A DNA stretch of 64,000 nt from positions 248,001 through 312,000 of the forward strand of contig CAVQVT010000007.1 in NCBI GenBank assembly GCA_963717255.1. The letters are read 5' to 3'. The notes under the pieces were generated by a model that saw only the letters and a list, made by a program, of their open reading frames with translations, was not told the DNA's origin and did no database searches. The translations under genes and the position numbers were made by a program. Position 1 is the stretch's first letter; every line of letters begins with the position of its first letter. Source of the DNA: CAIYQJ01 sp963717255 (GTDB lineage Bacteria > Chloroflexota > Limnocylindria > Limnocylindrales > CSP1-4). Positions 41,150 to 51,022 of the stretch are shown piece by piece.

Positions 41150-42481
41150 GTGGTACCCGTTCGCGTCCGCTCCATCGCCGCCGCCGTCACCGCCCTCGCG
41201 CTCGCGGCCCTCCTTGCCGCGTGCGGATCGTCGCCGTCGCCGTCCTCGAGCCCGGCCCCCACCGCGGGCGCGTCCTCCCGGCCGACGGTCGCTCCGACGG
41301 TCGTGCCGTCGACCACCACGCCAGCTCCTTCGGCCTCCGCCGCCTCGCCGTCGGGATCGGCGTCCGCGACGGACACCGTCGCGGCCCTTCGCGCGATCGC
41401 CGACGACGTGTCCGCGATCAGGCAGCTCGACTGGAAGACGCCGATGGAGCCGCGCGTCATCGACGAGGCCGAGCTGCGCCGGATCCTGACGGGCGACTTC
41501 GAGAAGAGCGGGGCCGCCGCGCGCCTCGTGGACGTCGAGACGCTCTATCGGGGGCTCGGCGCGATGGAGGGCGACCGCTCGCTCGAGGACCTGTACCTCG
41601 ACGCCCTCGGCAGTCAGGCGCTCGGCTTCTACCGGTACGACGACCGGACCCTCTACATCGTCCAGCGCTCGGGCGGCCTCGGGCCGGTCGAGGAGTACAC
41701 CGCGGCCCACGAGCTGACCCATGCGCTGCAGGACCAGCGCTTCGGCCTGAAGGCCCTGGGCCTCGGCGCGACGGAGCAGAGCGACCGGACGCTCGGCGCG
41801 CTCTCGCTCGTGGAGGGCGACGCCTCCCTGGCCGGGCTGTACTGGAGCCTGAAGAACCTGGGCCTCGCCGACCTCGGCGAGATCATCCGGGCCGCGTCCG
41901 AGCCTGCCGCACAGGAGGCCCTCGACGCCCTTCCCCCGCTCGTCCGCGAGATCCTCATGTTCCCGTACGTGCAGGGCCTCGAGTTCGTCATGGGACTGCA
42001 GACGACCGGCGGGTGGGGCGCCGTGGACGCGGCCTACGCCAGGCCCCCGGCATCGACTGAGCAGGTCCTCCATCCCGAGAGATACCGAGCGGCCGAGGCG
42101 CCCGTGGACGTCGCCCTCCCCGCCGACCTCGCGACGGGGCTCGGGGACGGCTGGAGCCTCGCGTACGAGGACACGCTCGGCGAGCTCGGGCTCCGGACGT
42201 GGCTGGCCCAGGCCAACGAGAAGGCGGCGGCCGACGCGGCAGCGACCGGCTGGGGCGGAGACCGCGTCGGCCTGTACCGTGGCCCCGACGGGGCGTGGGC
42301 GATCGTGCTCCGCACTTCTTGGGACGACGCGGCGGCCGCGCAGCGGTTCACCGCGGCCGCCGGCCCGGTCGTCGCCGCGCTGCCCCATGCGGCGCTCGCG
42401 GCGGACGCGCAGGGACCGGTGATCCTGATCGCCAGCGACGCGGCGGTCCTCACCCGGCTCGAGGGGCTGGTCGACGGGTAA
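41150..42481 (+). CDS. Lipoprotein with HExxH metallopeptidase-like motif
   Basis: A 443-aa secreted lipoprotein: lipobox LLAAC (Cys25), a Ser/Pro/Thr-rich linker to residue ~75, then a helical catalytic-looking domain. The zinc-peptidase motif is AAHELTHALQDQRF (His187-Glu188, His191), with Glu222 in SLVEGDASLAG a candidate third ligand. This suggests an extracytoplasmic metallopeptidase of gluzincin type; substrate unknown. The GTG at 41150 is chosen because it gives a compact signal peptide and lies 6 nt after TACCCT (41138-41143), the leaderless pattern; a longer in-frame start exists upstream. Confidence 0.7.
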   Translation: MVPVRVRSIAAAVTALALAALLAACGSSPSPSSSPAPTAGASSRPTVAPTVVPSTTTPAPSASAASPSGSASATDTVAALRAIADDVSAIRQLDWKTPMEPRVIDEAELRRILTGDFEKSGAAARLVDVETLYRGLGAMEGDRSLEDLYLDALGSQALGFYRYDDRTLYIVQRSGGLGPVEEYTAAHELTHALQDQRFGLKALGLGATEQSDRTLGALSLVEGDASLAGLYWSLKNLGLADLGEIIRAASEPAAQEALDALPPLVREILMFPYVQGLEFVMGLQTTGGWGAVDAAYARPPASTEQVLHPERYRAAEAPVDVALPADLATGLGDGWSLAYEDTLGELGLRTWLAQANEKAAADAAATGWGGDRVGLYRGPDGAWAIVLRTSWDDAAAAQRFTAAAGPVVAALPHAALAADAQGPVILIASDAAVLTRLEGLVDG

Positions 42482-42510
42482 GGGTCGCCGCGGCGGGGCG
42501 GGACGCCGCG

Positions 42511-42678
42511 CCTGTGACTGCCACGCACGGATCCCTGGCCACCGGCGTCGGCGCATCGCCTGCCGCGCACGATCGTGACACTCGGCGCCTGATCTGTGGG
42601 CCGGGTCGTGTCGCTCCTATGCGCCCGGGACAGAGCAGCGACGATCACGCCCTGGGAATCGTGACCACCAGTCACAGG
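42511..42678. repeat. Inverted-repeat element, family B copy 2
   Basis: The 42482-42824 gap (about 340 nt) has no gene. A perfect 10-bp inverted repeat CCTGTGACTG (42511-42520 with 42669-42678) continues inward as an imperfect stem of about 30 positions. Inside is GTCGCT/AGCGAC pairing around ATGCGCCCGGGACAGAGCAG. It shares its left end (GACTGCCA) and this core with the element at 31618. The remainder up to argS is Pro-codon-like GC-rich sequence with nothing recognised. Confidence 0.75.
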
Positions 42679-42824
42679 GGCATCGCTCCGGCCCCGCCGC
42701 CGAGCAGCGTCGAGCCCGCCCTGCGCCGCCCTTGGGCTCCGGCCCCGGCGCCGGGCGGCCCTGCGCCGAGCCCGCCCCGCCTCGTGGAGCCTCCGCCCGT
42801 GCCCTGCCCCCCTCCCGCCGATGC

Positions 42825-44582
42825 CTACATGCTCTCCGGCGCCGAGATCCCGAGCAGGCCGAGGGCGTTCGCGAGCGAGAGCCGGACCGCCTCGACGAGC
42901 GCCAGCCGGGATGCCGACGTCGCCGGGTCGGACGGGTCGACCACACGCCGGTCGCGGTAGAAGGCGTGGAAGGCCGTCGCGAGGTCGGTCGCGTACGCCG
43001 TGACGCCCTGGGTCTCGTGTTCGGCCGCCGCGTCCTCCACCACCTCCGGGAGCCGGAGCGCGAGGATCGCCAGGCCGCGGGAGACCGCGTCGTCCGCGAG
43101 GGCGCCGTCGAGCGAATCGGCCGCCCGCAGGCCCGCGTCGGCCGCCTTTCGCAGGATCGAGCTGATCCGCGCGTGGGCGTACTGGACGTAGTAGACCGGG
43201 TTCTCGTTCGACTGCTTCTTCGCGAGCTCGATGTCGAAGTCGATCCCGCTCGTGTGCCCGCGTGACCCGAAGAACCACCGCGCCGCGTCCACGCCGACCT
43301 CCGCGAGGAGGTCGTCGAGCGTGATGAACTCGCCCGCGCGCTTGCTCATCGAGACCTCGACGCCGTCGCGGATGAAGCGCACCCAGGCGACGAGGAGCAT
43401 CTCCACCGCGCCCCTGTCGAAGCCCATCGCTTCCGCGGCGTTGCGAAGCCGGGCGACCGTCCCGTGGTGGTCGACGCCCCAGATGTAGACGAGGTGGTCG
43501 AAGCCCCGTCCGAACTTCTCCGCGACGTAGCCGATGTCCGAGCCGAAGTACGTGTAGTCGCCCGTGGACTTCCGGATGACGCGGTCCTTGTCGTCGCCGT
43601 ACGCGGTCGACCGGAACCACGTCGCGCCGTCCTCCTCGTAGACGTGGCCGCTCGCCCGCAGCCGAGCCACCGCCGCCTCCACCGAGCCGTCCGTGTAGAG
43701 CGAGCCCTCGCTCTTCCACACGTCGAAGTGGACGCCCAGGTGCGCGAGCGACGCCTCGATGCCGGCCCGGATCCGCTCGGACGCCCATTCGCCCACGATC
43801 CGGTCACCCTGGTCGCCGGACGCGACCGCGCGTGCGAGCAGGTCGTCGGGCAGCTCGGCCGCGAGCGCATGGACATACCCGCCGTGGTAGCCGTCCTCCG
43901 GGATCTCCGTCCTCAGGCGGATGGCAGCGACCGACGCGCCGAGGTTCCAGACCTGCTGGCCGAAGTCGTTGAAGTAGTACTCGCGTGTCACGCGGTGCCC
44001 CGCGGCCTCCAGCACGCGGCAGAGCAGGTCGCCGACGAACGCCCCCCGGGCGTTGCCGATGTGGAGCGGCCCGGTCGGGTTCGCGGAGACGAACTCGACG
44101 TTCACGTGCTGCGGGCGCGTGGCCGCGACGCGGCCGAAGTCGCTGCCCGCGGCGCGCGCCGCGTCCGTGGCGGCCTCCACGAACGACGGCGCGAGCCGGA
44201 TGTTCAGGAATCCGGGCGCGGCCACCTCGACCGATCCGATCGGCGAACCGAGCACCGCCGTCGCGGCATCCGCCGCCTCAGCCTCGGGAGCCCGGTCGCG
44301 TGTCGGATCGACGCCGCCGGTCTCGGCGTCGCGCTCCATCTCTGCGGCGATCGACCTCGCGATCTCCAGGGGCGCGCGCCGGCACGGGCGCGCGAGCTTC
44401 ATCGAGAGATTGGACGCGAGGTCACCGTGGTCCGGGTTGGCCGGTCGGTCCACCTCGATCGCGACGGGGCCGGCGTCCGCGGAGAGCGCGGGGAGCGCGC
44501 CCGACGCGACGGCACGCTCCCACGCGCGCTCGACCGCCCGCCGGACGAGCGCGCGGACGGGGGGCTGGACGGGTGCGGTCAC
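42825..44582 (-). CDS. argS: Arginyl-tRNA synthetase
   Basis: Charges tRNA-Arg; class Ia synthetase, 585 aa, normal length. Motifs: VSANPTGPLHIGNARGAFVG (HIGH-type signature), YYFNDFGQQVWNLG, and VSMSKRAGEFITLDDL (KMSKS equivalent). The C-terminal helical anticodon-binding domain contains NPVYYVQYAHARISSILRKA. The GTG start follows GGAGGCCCC, with a TACGAT -10 about 45 nt upstream. A ~25-residue acidic insert lies in the N-terminal additional domain. Confidence 0.96.
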   Translation of the reverse strand: MTAPVQPPVRALVRRAVERAWERAVASGALPALSADAGPVAIEVDRPANPDHGDLASNLSMKLARPCRRAPLEIARSIAAEMERDAETGGVDPTRDRAPEAEAADAATAVLGSPIGSVEVAAPGFLNIRLAPSFVEAATDAARAAGSDFGRVAATRPQHVNVEFVSANPTGPLHIGNARGAFVGDLLCRVLEAAGHRVTREYYFNDFGQQVWNLGASVAAIRLRTEIPEDGYHGGYVHALAAELPDDLLARAVASGDQGDRIVGEWASERIRAGIEASLAHLGVHFDVWKSEGSLYTDGSVEAAVARLRASGHVYEEDGATWFRSTAYGDDKDRVIRKSTGDYTYFGSDIGYVAEKFGRGFDHLVYIWGVDHHGTVARLRNAAEAMGFDRGAVEMLLVAWVRFIRDGVEVSMSKRAGEFITLDDLLAEVGVDAARWFFGSRGHTSGIDFDIELAKKQSNENPVYYVQYAHARISSILRKAADAGLRAADSLDGALADDAVSRGLAILALRLPEVVEDAAAEHETQGVTAYATDLATAFHAFYRDRRVVDPSDPATSASRLALVEAVRLSLANALGLLGISAPESM

Positions 44583-44693
44583 GGGGCCTCCGGGCGTGCG
44601 GTGGGACGCGCGACATCGTACCGGGTCGTGGACCTCCGCCGCGGCGCGCGGCTCGGCCCGGGTCCCGGCCCGACGCTCTGTCGAGCCGGGCCG

Positions 44694-45446
44694 TCAGATC
44701 GTGATGCGGTCCCCCGGCACCACGATCCGGACGTCTCCCGCATAGCCGGCGCGGGCCGCCGCGGCGACCGCCGCGAAGTCGTACGTGCCCAGGACGTGCG
44801 TGAGCAGGAGGCGCCCTGCGCCCGTCGCGGTCGCGACCCGCGCCGCGGCGATGGCGTCGAGGTGCATGTCGTCGACCGGGACGGGGCCGGTCCCGAACGT
44901 CGCCTCCACGAGCAGCGCGTCGTCCGGCCGGACGAGGGGGACGAGGTCGTCGGCCCGGCCGCAGTCGCCGCTGTACACGAGCGCGGGCGCGTCCGGCCGC
45001 GCGGGGGCCGAGACGCGGAAGGCGTAGCTGTCGTCGGTGTGCGCGATCCGCCGGGCCTCGACCACGAACGGCCCGATCGTCAGCAGGCCCTCGGCGAGCG
45101 CCTCGACGTCCAGCGCGGCCGCCGTGAAGCCGGGCTCCGCGTGGAGATCGTCGAGGCGGCGGTCGAGGCCCCACGGCGCGATGACCCGCACCCGCCGGGG
45201 TGGCTCGAACTCGTACCGCAGGTAGTGGCGGAGCGGGACGAGGTCCACGAAGTGGTCCGGGTGGAGGTGGCTGACGATCACGGCGTCGAGCGTGCTGGGC
45301 TCCACGACTTGCGCCAGGCCCGCGTATGCGCCGTGGCCCAGGTCCAGGACGATCGCGTGGCCGTCCTCGAGGAGGACGTACGCGGCGCCCACGGCACCCG
45401 GCCGGGCGGAGTAGGCGGGGCCGGCGCCCGCGATGACGAGGTCCAT
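44694..45446 (-). CDS. MBL-fold hydrolase (RNase Z/arylsulfatase-like)
   Basis: A 250-aa metallo-beta-lactamase with an intact metal site: VSHLHPDHFVDL (HxHxDH), YSGDCGRADDL, and LLTHVLG near the C-terminus, with HLDAIAAARVA. Such proteins resemble RNase Z and small-molecule hydrolases; the RNase Z exosite is not evident, so a metabolic hydrolase is more likely. TAGCAT (45458-45453) is 6 nt before the ATG, leaderless. The PHP gene ends 9 nt away on the same strand. Confidence 0.85.
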   Translation of the reverse strand: MDLVIAGAGPAYSARPGAVGAAYVLLEDGHAIVLDLGHGAYAGLAQVVEPSTLDAVIVSHLHPDHFVDLVPLRHYLRYEFEPPRRVRVIAPWGLDRRLDDLHAEPGFTAAALDVEALAEGLLTIGPFVVEARRIAHTDDSYAFRVSAPARPDAPALVYSGDCGRADDLVPLVRPDDALLVEATFGTGPVPVDDMHLDAIAAARVATATGAGRLLLTHVLGTYDFAAVAAAARAGYAGDVRIVVPGDRITI

Positions 45447-45455
45447 CGCCCGATG

Positions 45456-46627
45456 CTACCCGCCCGAGGAACGTGGCGACGGATGCCCTGCCGCGCCCGA
45501 TCCGGCGCCCGGGCGGCCCGGAGCGGCGGGATCCGGCGCGGGGCGTCCATCGGCGGGCTCCGGGTGCGCCGCCCGGGGGTTCGCGCGTGCGACGAGCACG
45601 CGCCCGCCCGCGGCGGCGCCTCCTCCCGAGAGCCGGGATCGTCGCCCGCCCAGGACCACCTCGCCGAACCCGGCGTCCGCCGCGACGTCGTACCCGCGGC
45701 CGAGGCCGAACGCGAAGGAACGGGCGAGGTGGGCGTCGGAGCCGACCGTGATGCGCACCCCACCCAGTTCCCGGAAGCGCGCGACCGCCCACGGCGCGGG
45801 ATACGTCTCCTCCGCGGCCTGGCGGAGCCCGCTCGTGTTGACCTCCAGGCCCGTCCCCGACTCGACGAGCGCCCCGAGGATCGGCTCGTACACCTCGGGG
45901 GCGGCTGCGAACGCGGCCGGCGGCACGTGCGGCGCCAGGTACCGCTTCACGAAATCCAGGTGCCCCAGCGTGTCGAAGAGGCCGCTCCGCGCGGCGGCGA
46001 GCACCTCCGCGAAGTAGGGCGCCACGATCTCGCCGAACGTCCGACCGGCCACCCACGCGGCGACGCGACCCTTCACGTACGGGTCGTCGCGCATGACGTG
46101 GACGGACCCGATGGCGTGGTCGTAGGCATGGCGCGCGAGGTGCTCGCGGATCTCCGCCTCGTACCGTGACTGGTACGTCACCTCGATGCCGAAGCGGATC
46201 GTCACGCCGCGGTCGGCCCACCGCGCGGCGGCGTCGCGCACGTACCGCTCGCGCGTCGTGAAGTCCGCGTGTGCATAGGCCGGCGCCGAGGGCTCGAAGT
46301 CCACGTGGTCGGTGATCGCGATCTCCGCGATGCCGCGCGCGTGCGCCGCCGCCGCGTACGTGTCGATCGCGACGTCGGCGTCCGGGGACATGACGGTGTG
46401 GAGGTGTCCGTCGAGCGGCAGCGCCGTGTCGTCCGGGCGGCCCTCGATCGCCGCGTTGACGGCGGTCCCATCGTTGGTCATGCCGCGGCGGGACGGGCCG
46501 GGGCCGCGACGGCGGGCCGTGGGCGGGAGCAGCGCCGGGCGCGGGCGCCCGAGACGCCCCTCGGAGCCGGAGGCTCCGGGCGCAGCTTCGGCGCGCGGGG
46601 AGTCGTCCTCACCGCCGGGGCGATCGG

Positions 46628-46631
<4 letters not shown>
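45456..46631 (-). CDS. PHP-domain phosphoesterase (histidinol-phosphatase-like)
   Basis: A PHP-family trinuclear-metal phosphoesterase resembling HisJ/HisK: LDGHLHTVMSPDA, IAITDHVDFEPS, IRFGIEVTYQ, AIGSVHVMRDD, DTLGHLDFVKRY, and VGSDAHLARS. The ATG at 46631 overlaps the kbl stop (ATGA) and has AAGG upstream, giving 391 aa with ~50 disordered N-terminal residues. An ATG at 46481 would give a compact 341-aa protein but lacks a ribosome-binding site. The C-terminus (~60 residues) is a Pro/Ala/Gly tail. It could be the genome's histidinol phosphatase, but the tdh-kbl context does not support that. Confidence 0.8.
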
Positions 46632-47845
<1,214 letters not shown>

Positions 47846-47960
47846 CGCCGCGTCCTCCGTCGTGCCGTCGTCGCCTCATCGTGCCGTCGGCGCCCGTCGC
47901 CGGGCCACGGCTGTCGGCGCCCGGCGCCGGGCCACGGCCGGCCGCGCTCGTCGGCGCCGC

Positions 47961-48989
47961 TCACGTGGTCCAGTCCAGGAGCACCTTGCCCGAGTCGCCG
48001 GAGCGCGCCGCGGCGAACGCCGCGTCGAAGTCCCGGAACCCGAACCGGTGCGTGATCGCCGGGGTGATGTCCAGCCCCGACTGGAGCATGACCGTCATCT
48101 TGTACCAGGTCTCGTACATCTCCCGGCCGTAGATGCCGCGGAGCGTGAGCATCTTGAAGACGATCTCGTTGACGTCCAGGGAGATCTCCTCTGTCGGGAT
48201 CCCCAGGATCGCGATCCGACCGCCATGGGCCATCGTCGCGATCGCCGTCCGCAGCGCCGTCGCGTTGCCGGACATCTCCAGCGCGACGTCCCAGCCCTCG
48301 GTCATGCCCAGGTCGCGCTGCACGTCGGCGAGGCTCCGCTGGCGCGGATCCACCACGGCGGTCGCGCCCATCCGCGACGCGATCTCCCGGCGGATCGGGT
48401 TGGGCTCCGACACGACGACGTACCGGGCCCCGGCGTGCCGGACCACCGCGGTCGCCATGAGCCCGATGGGTCCGGCCCCCGAGACGAGGATGTCCTCGCC
48501 GAGGACGGGAAAGGCGAGCGCGGTGTGGACCGCGTTCCCGAACGGGTCGAAGATCGCCGCGACCTCCTCGTCCACGCCCGGCCAGTGGTGCCAGACGTTC
48601 GTCATCGGCAGCGCGACGTACTCGGCGAAGGCGCCGTCGCGGCCAACCCCGAGGCCGACCGTGTGGGCGCACAGGTGGCGGTTGCCGGCCATGCAGTGGC
48701 GGCAGCGCCCGCAGACGACGTGGCCCTCCCCGCTCACGACGTCGCCGGGGTGGAAGTCGCTCACGTTGGACCCGACCTCGGTCACCTCGCCGACGAACTC
48801 GTGGCCCACGACCAGCGGAGGGCGGATTGTCTTCGCCGCCCACGGGTCCCACGACTCGATGTGCAGGTCCGTCCCGCAGATCCCCGTCTTGCGGACGCGG
48901 ATGAGGACGTCGTTGATGCCGATCGCTGGGACCGGAACCTCTCGCAACTCCAGGCCCGGGCCCGGCGCGGGCTTCACGATCGCGAGCAT
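47961..48989 (-). CDS. tdh: L-threonine 3-dehydrogenase
   Basis: Zinc-dependent medium-chain dehydrogenase, 342 aa, oxidising threonine to 2-amino-3-ketobutyrate. Motifs: TGICGTDLHIESWDPWA (catalytic Zn Cys), VVGHEFVGEV, structural-zinc cysteines in HVVCGRCRHCMAGNRHLC, VSGAGPIGLMATAVV (NAD binding), and IFDPFGNAVHTAL, typical of Tdh. GGAGGGAGTGACCTG precedes the ATG. 115 nt upstream of kbl, the gap holding a 26-bp direct repeat (47886 and 47913). Supplies glycine and acetyl-CoA with Kbl. Confidence 0.93.
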   Translation of the reverse strand: MLAIVKPAPGPGLELREVPVPAIGINDVLIRVRKTGICGTDLHIESWDPWAAKTIRPPLVVGHEFVGEVTEVGSNVSDFHPGDVVSGEGHVVCGRCRHCMAGNRHLCAHTVGLGVGRDGAFAEYVALPMTNVWHHWPGVDEEVAAIFDPFGNAVHTALAFPVLGEDILVSGAGPIGLMATAVVRHAGARYVVVSEPNPIRREIASRMGATAVVDPRQRSLADVQRDLGMTEGWDVALEMSGNATALRTAIATMAHGGRIAILGIPTEEISLDVNEIVFKMLTLRGIYGREMYETWYKMTVMLQSGLDITPAITHRFGFRDFDAAFAAARSGDSGKVLLDWTT

Positions 48990-49116
48990 CAGGTCACTCC
49001 CTCCGATGGATCGCGGCCGGGGCGCCAGGCGCGCCGTGCGGTCCACACCGGCCGGCCCGTGACAGGGGGCATTGCTCCGCTTCACGCGACCCGTCCGTCG
49101 CTCCACCATTGTGGGC

Positions 49117-49215
49117 CCCGGGCCTCGTACGGCGCGTGCGGCTCCCGGGCCTCGTGCGGCCCCCGGGCCTCGTACGGCTCCCGGGCCTCGTACGGCGCGT
49201 GCGGCCCCCGGGGCG
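49117..49215. repeat. GC-rich intergenic repeat with 9-bp register
   Basis: CCCGGGCCTCGT-type units start at 49117, 49144, 49162 and 49180, with a degenerate one at 49207. Spacings are 27, 18, 18 and 27, all multiples of 9. The longer units include GCGTGCGGC. It lies between tdh and the helix-hairpin-helix gene, not coding. Confidence 0.8.
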
Positions 49216-49225
49216 ATCAGTCGAA

Positions 49226-49441
49226 TCAGCCGCCACGGAAGGAAAGGCCGTGTTCGTCCAGGGCATGCTTGAGCCGAGCCACCGCCCTGGGTCCGACGCC
49301 GTGGAGGCGCAGCAGCTCCGGTTCCGTGACGGCCGCGAACTGCCCGAGACGCGTGTACCCCGCCTGCGCGAGCGCCCGTTCCGCGGGCTTGCCCAGCCCC
49401 GACGGGAGGCCGTCCTCCGGCTGCCCGGGTCGCGACCTCAC
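49226..49441 (-). CDS. Small helix-hairpin-helix protein
   Basis: A 71-aa protein: GLPSGLGKPAERALAQAGYT then LLRLHGVGPRAVARLKHALD, two HhH-like units similar to the RNA polymerase alpha C-terminal domain or DUF4332-type DNA-binding modules. The GTG overlaps the stop of the FAH gene (GTGA). DNA binding is likely, target unknown. Confidence 0.75.
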   Translation of the reverse strand: MRSRPGQPEDGLPSGLGKPAERALAQAGYTRLGQFAAVTEPELLRLHGVGPRAVARLKHALDEHGLSFRGG

Positions 49442-50517
49442 AGCGCCCACTCCCCCGTGAGCATGCGCGCGGCCGGGCTCCCGACCGGCGCCCCGCCGTC
49501 CGCAGCGACGATGGGGTTGGTGAGGCGGCCGACCCCCTCGACCTCGACGACGACGACGTCGCCCGGCTCGAGGAAGACCGGCGGATCCCGGAAGACCCCG
49601 ACGCCGGACGGCGTGCCCGTGAGGACGACGTCGCCCGGCTCGAGGGTGATCGCGTGGCTGATGAACGAGAGGAGGTGCGGGACGTCGAAGATCATGTCGT
49701 CCGTCCGCGCGTCCTGCATCGGGACCGGTCGGCCCGCGTCCGGGCCGACGGCGGGCACGCGCCAGGAGCGGAGCGCGAGGTCGCCCGGATCGCCGACCTC
49801 GGCCGGCGTGACCACGGCGGGACCGAGCGGGCAGAACGTGTCCGAGCCCTTCGCGCGCAGCCACTGGCCGTCGCCGTGCTCGCCCGCGCCGAGCGCAGCC
49901 TTCGAGCCCTGCAGGTCGCGCGCCGAGACGTCGTTCGCGACCGTGTAGCCGGCGACGTTGCCGAGCGCGTCCGCGGGGCTGGCGTGCCGCGTCCGCGCGC
50001 CCACGACGACCGCGAGTTCCGCCTCGAGATCGAGCGCGTGGGTGTCGGCGTGGCGGATGACGGGATCCCCGTCGCCCACCACTGCGTTCGCGAACTTCGC
50101 GAAGAGCATCGGTCGGTCGGGCATCGGTGCGTTCTGCTCCCTGACGTGGGCGGCGTAGTTCTGGCCGACGCAGACGACCTTGCCCGGCTCGGGGATCGGC
50201 GCGGAGAGCCGCACCTCGTCGAGGCCCAGGCACGGTGGCCGGGGACCTGCCGTCACGGCGGCATCCAACGCGGCCTCGGTCCGGCCGAGGCCGGGGTCGG
50301 CGCGGAGGAGACGGCGGAGGTCGAGGGCAGCGAAGGCGGGCTCGAGCGCCGCGGACCCCAGGCGGGGATCCGCGAGCGCCGCGAGCGGGACGATCCGCCC
50401 CGGGTCGCCCGGCCCGTCGGAGATCAGGAAGCCGACGACGGGATCGGACGCCGGAGCTCCGACCGTGGCCGTCTCCGTCGCCGCTGCCTCGACCGGCCGA
50501 TATGCCACGATCCGCAT
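49438..50517 (-). CDS. Fumarylacetoacetate hydrolase family protein
   Basis: A 359-aa FAH-superfamily enzyme. Visible features: KVVCVGQNYAAHVREQNAPM, metal ligands in HALDLEAELAVVVG (E-x-E), VANDVSARDLQ, KGSDTFCPLGPAVV, and VVLTGTPSGVGVFRDPP. The family hydrolyses or decarboxylates beta-diketo and oxo acids in aromatic catabolism. About 100 extra residues precede the core. The ATG has AGGAGGCCGC upstream. Middle gene of a three-gene operon with a small membrane protein and an HhH protein. Confidence 0.88.
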   Translation of the reverse strand: MRIVAYRPVEAAATETATVGAPASDPVVGFLISDGPGDPGRIVPLAALADPRLGSAALEPAFAALDLRRLLRADPGLGRTEAALDAAVTAGPRPPCLGLDEVRLSAPIPEPGKVVCVGQNYAAHVREQNAPMPDRPMLFAKFANAVVGDGDPVIRHADTHALDLEAELAVVVGARTRHASPADALGNVAGYTVANDVSARDLQGSKAALGAGEHGDGQWLRAKGSDTFCPLGPAVVTPAEVGDPGDLALRSWRVPAVGPDAGRPVPMQDARTDDMIFDVPHLLSFISHAITLEPGDVVLTGTPSGVGVFRDPPVFLEPGDVVVVEVEGVGRLTNPIVAADGGAPVGSPAARMLTGEWAL

Positions 50518-50525
50518 GCGGCCTC

Positions 50526-50894
50526 CTACTGCTCGTTGAGCCACGCGCGGACCGGGGGCCGCGTCAGAGTCCGGAAGAGGACCGCCGCCAGGATCGCCAC
50601 GGGGATCGCGTACGGCCAGAGGCCCGCCAGGACCAGCAGGGGGATCGCCGGGATCGTCAGGCTCGCGAGCCCGAGCGCGAGCGTCCGCGCTGCCTCCTTG
50701 CGCTGGAGGACGAGCGTGGTGGTGAAGATCGTGTAGGCGAGCAGGATCATCCAGAGGACGCCCATCGGGCTGATCGGCGCGGAGATCGCCTGGTCCACCA
50801 CCCAGCGCAGCGACAGGCCGATGCCGGCGAGGATGAGGAAGGCGTAGACGAGGAAGACCTTCACGCCGAGCGGCATCGAGGTCGGGATCTGCAT
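50526..50894 (-). CDS. Small membrane protein
   Basis: A 122-aa protein with three to four hydrophobic helices (VFLVYAFLILAGIGLSLRWV, MGVLWMILLAYTIFTTTLVL, LASLTIPAIPLLVLAGLWPY, IPVAILAAVLFRTL). No family recognised. CAGAAT (50907-50902) is 7 nt before the ATG, leaderless. The FAH gene follows after 8 nt, so they share a transcript. Confidence 0.65.
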   Translation of the reverse strand: MQIPTSMPLGVKVFLVYAFLILAGIGLSLRWVVDQAISAPISPMGVLWMILLAYTIFTTTLVLQRKEAARTLALGLASLTIPAIPLLVLAGLWPYAIPVAILAAVLFRTLTRPPVRAWLNEQ

Positions 50895-51022
50895 CCGCCC
50901 GATTCTGCCACCTCCCCTCCGGGGCCGTGGCAGCCCGGCTGGTACGATGCGAAGGCCCCCCGCCACCAGGTCACCGCGCGGCGCCACGCGTCGGCGCCAC
51001 GCTCGATCCGCGAGGTCCCGCG

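Noticed and set aside
43464..46169. About 900-codon plus-strand ORF opposite argS and the MBL/PHP genes
   Set aside because: Antisense to argS with intact catalytic motifs; the translation is Arg/Val/Asp-rich without a fold signature.
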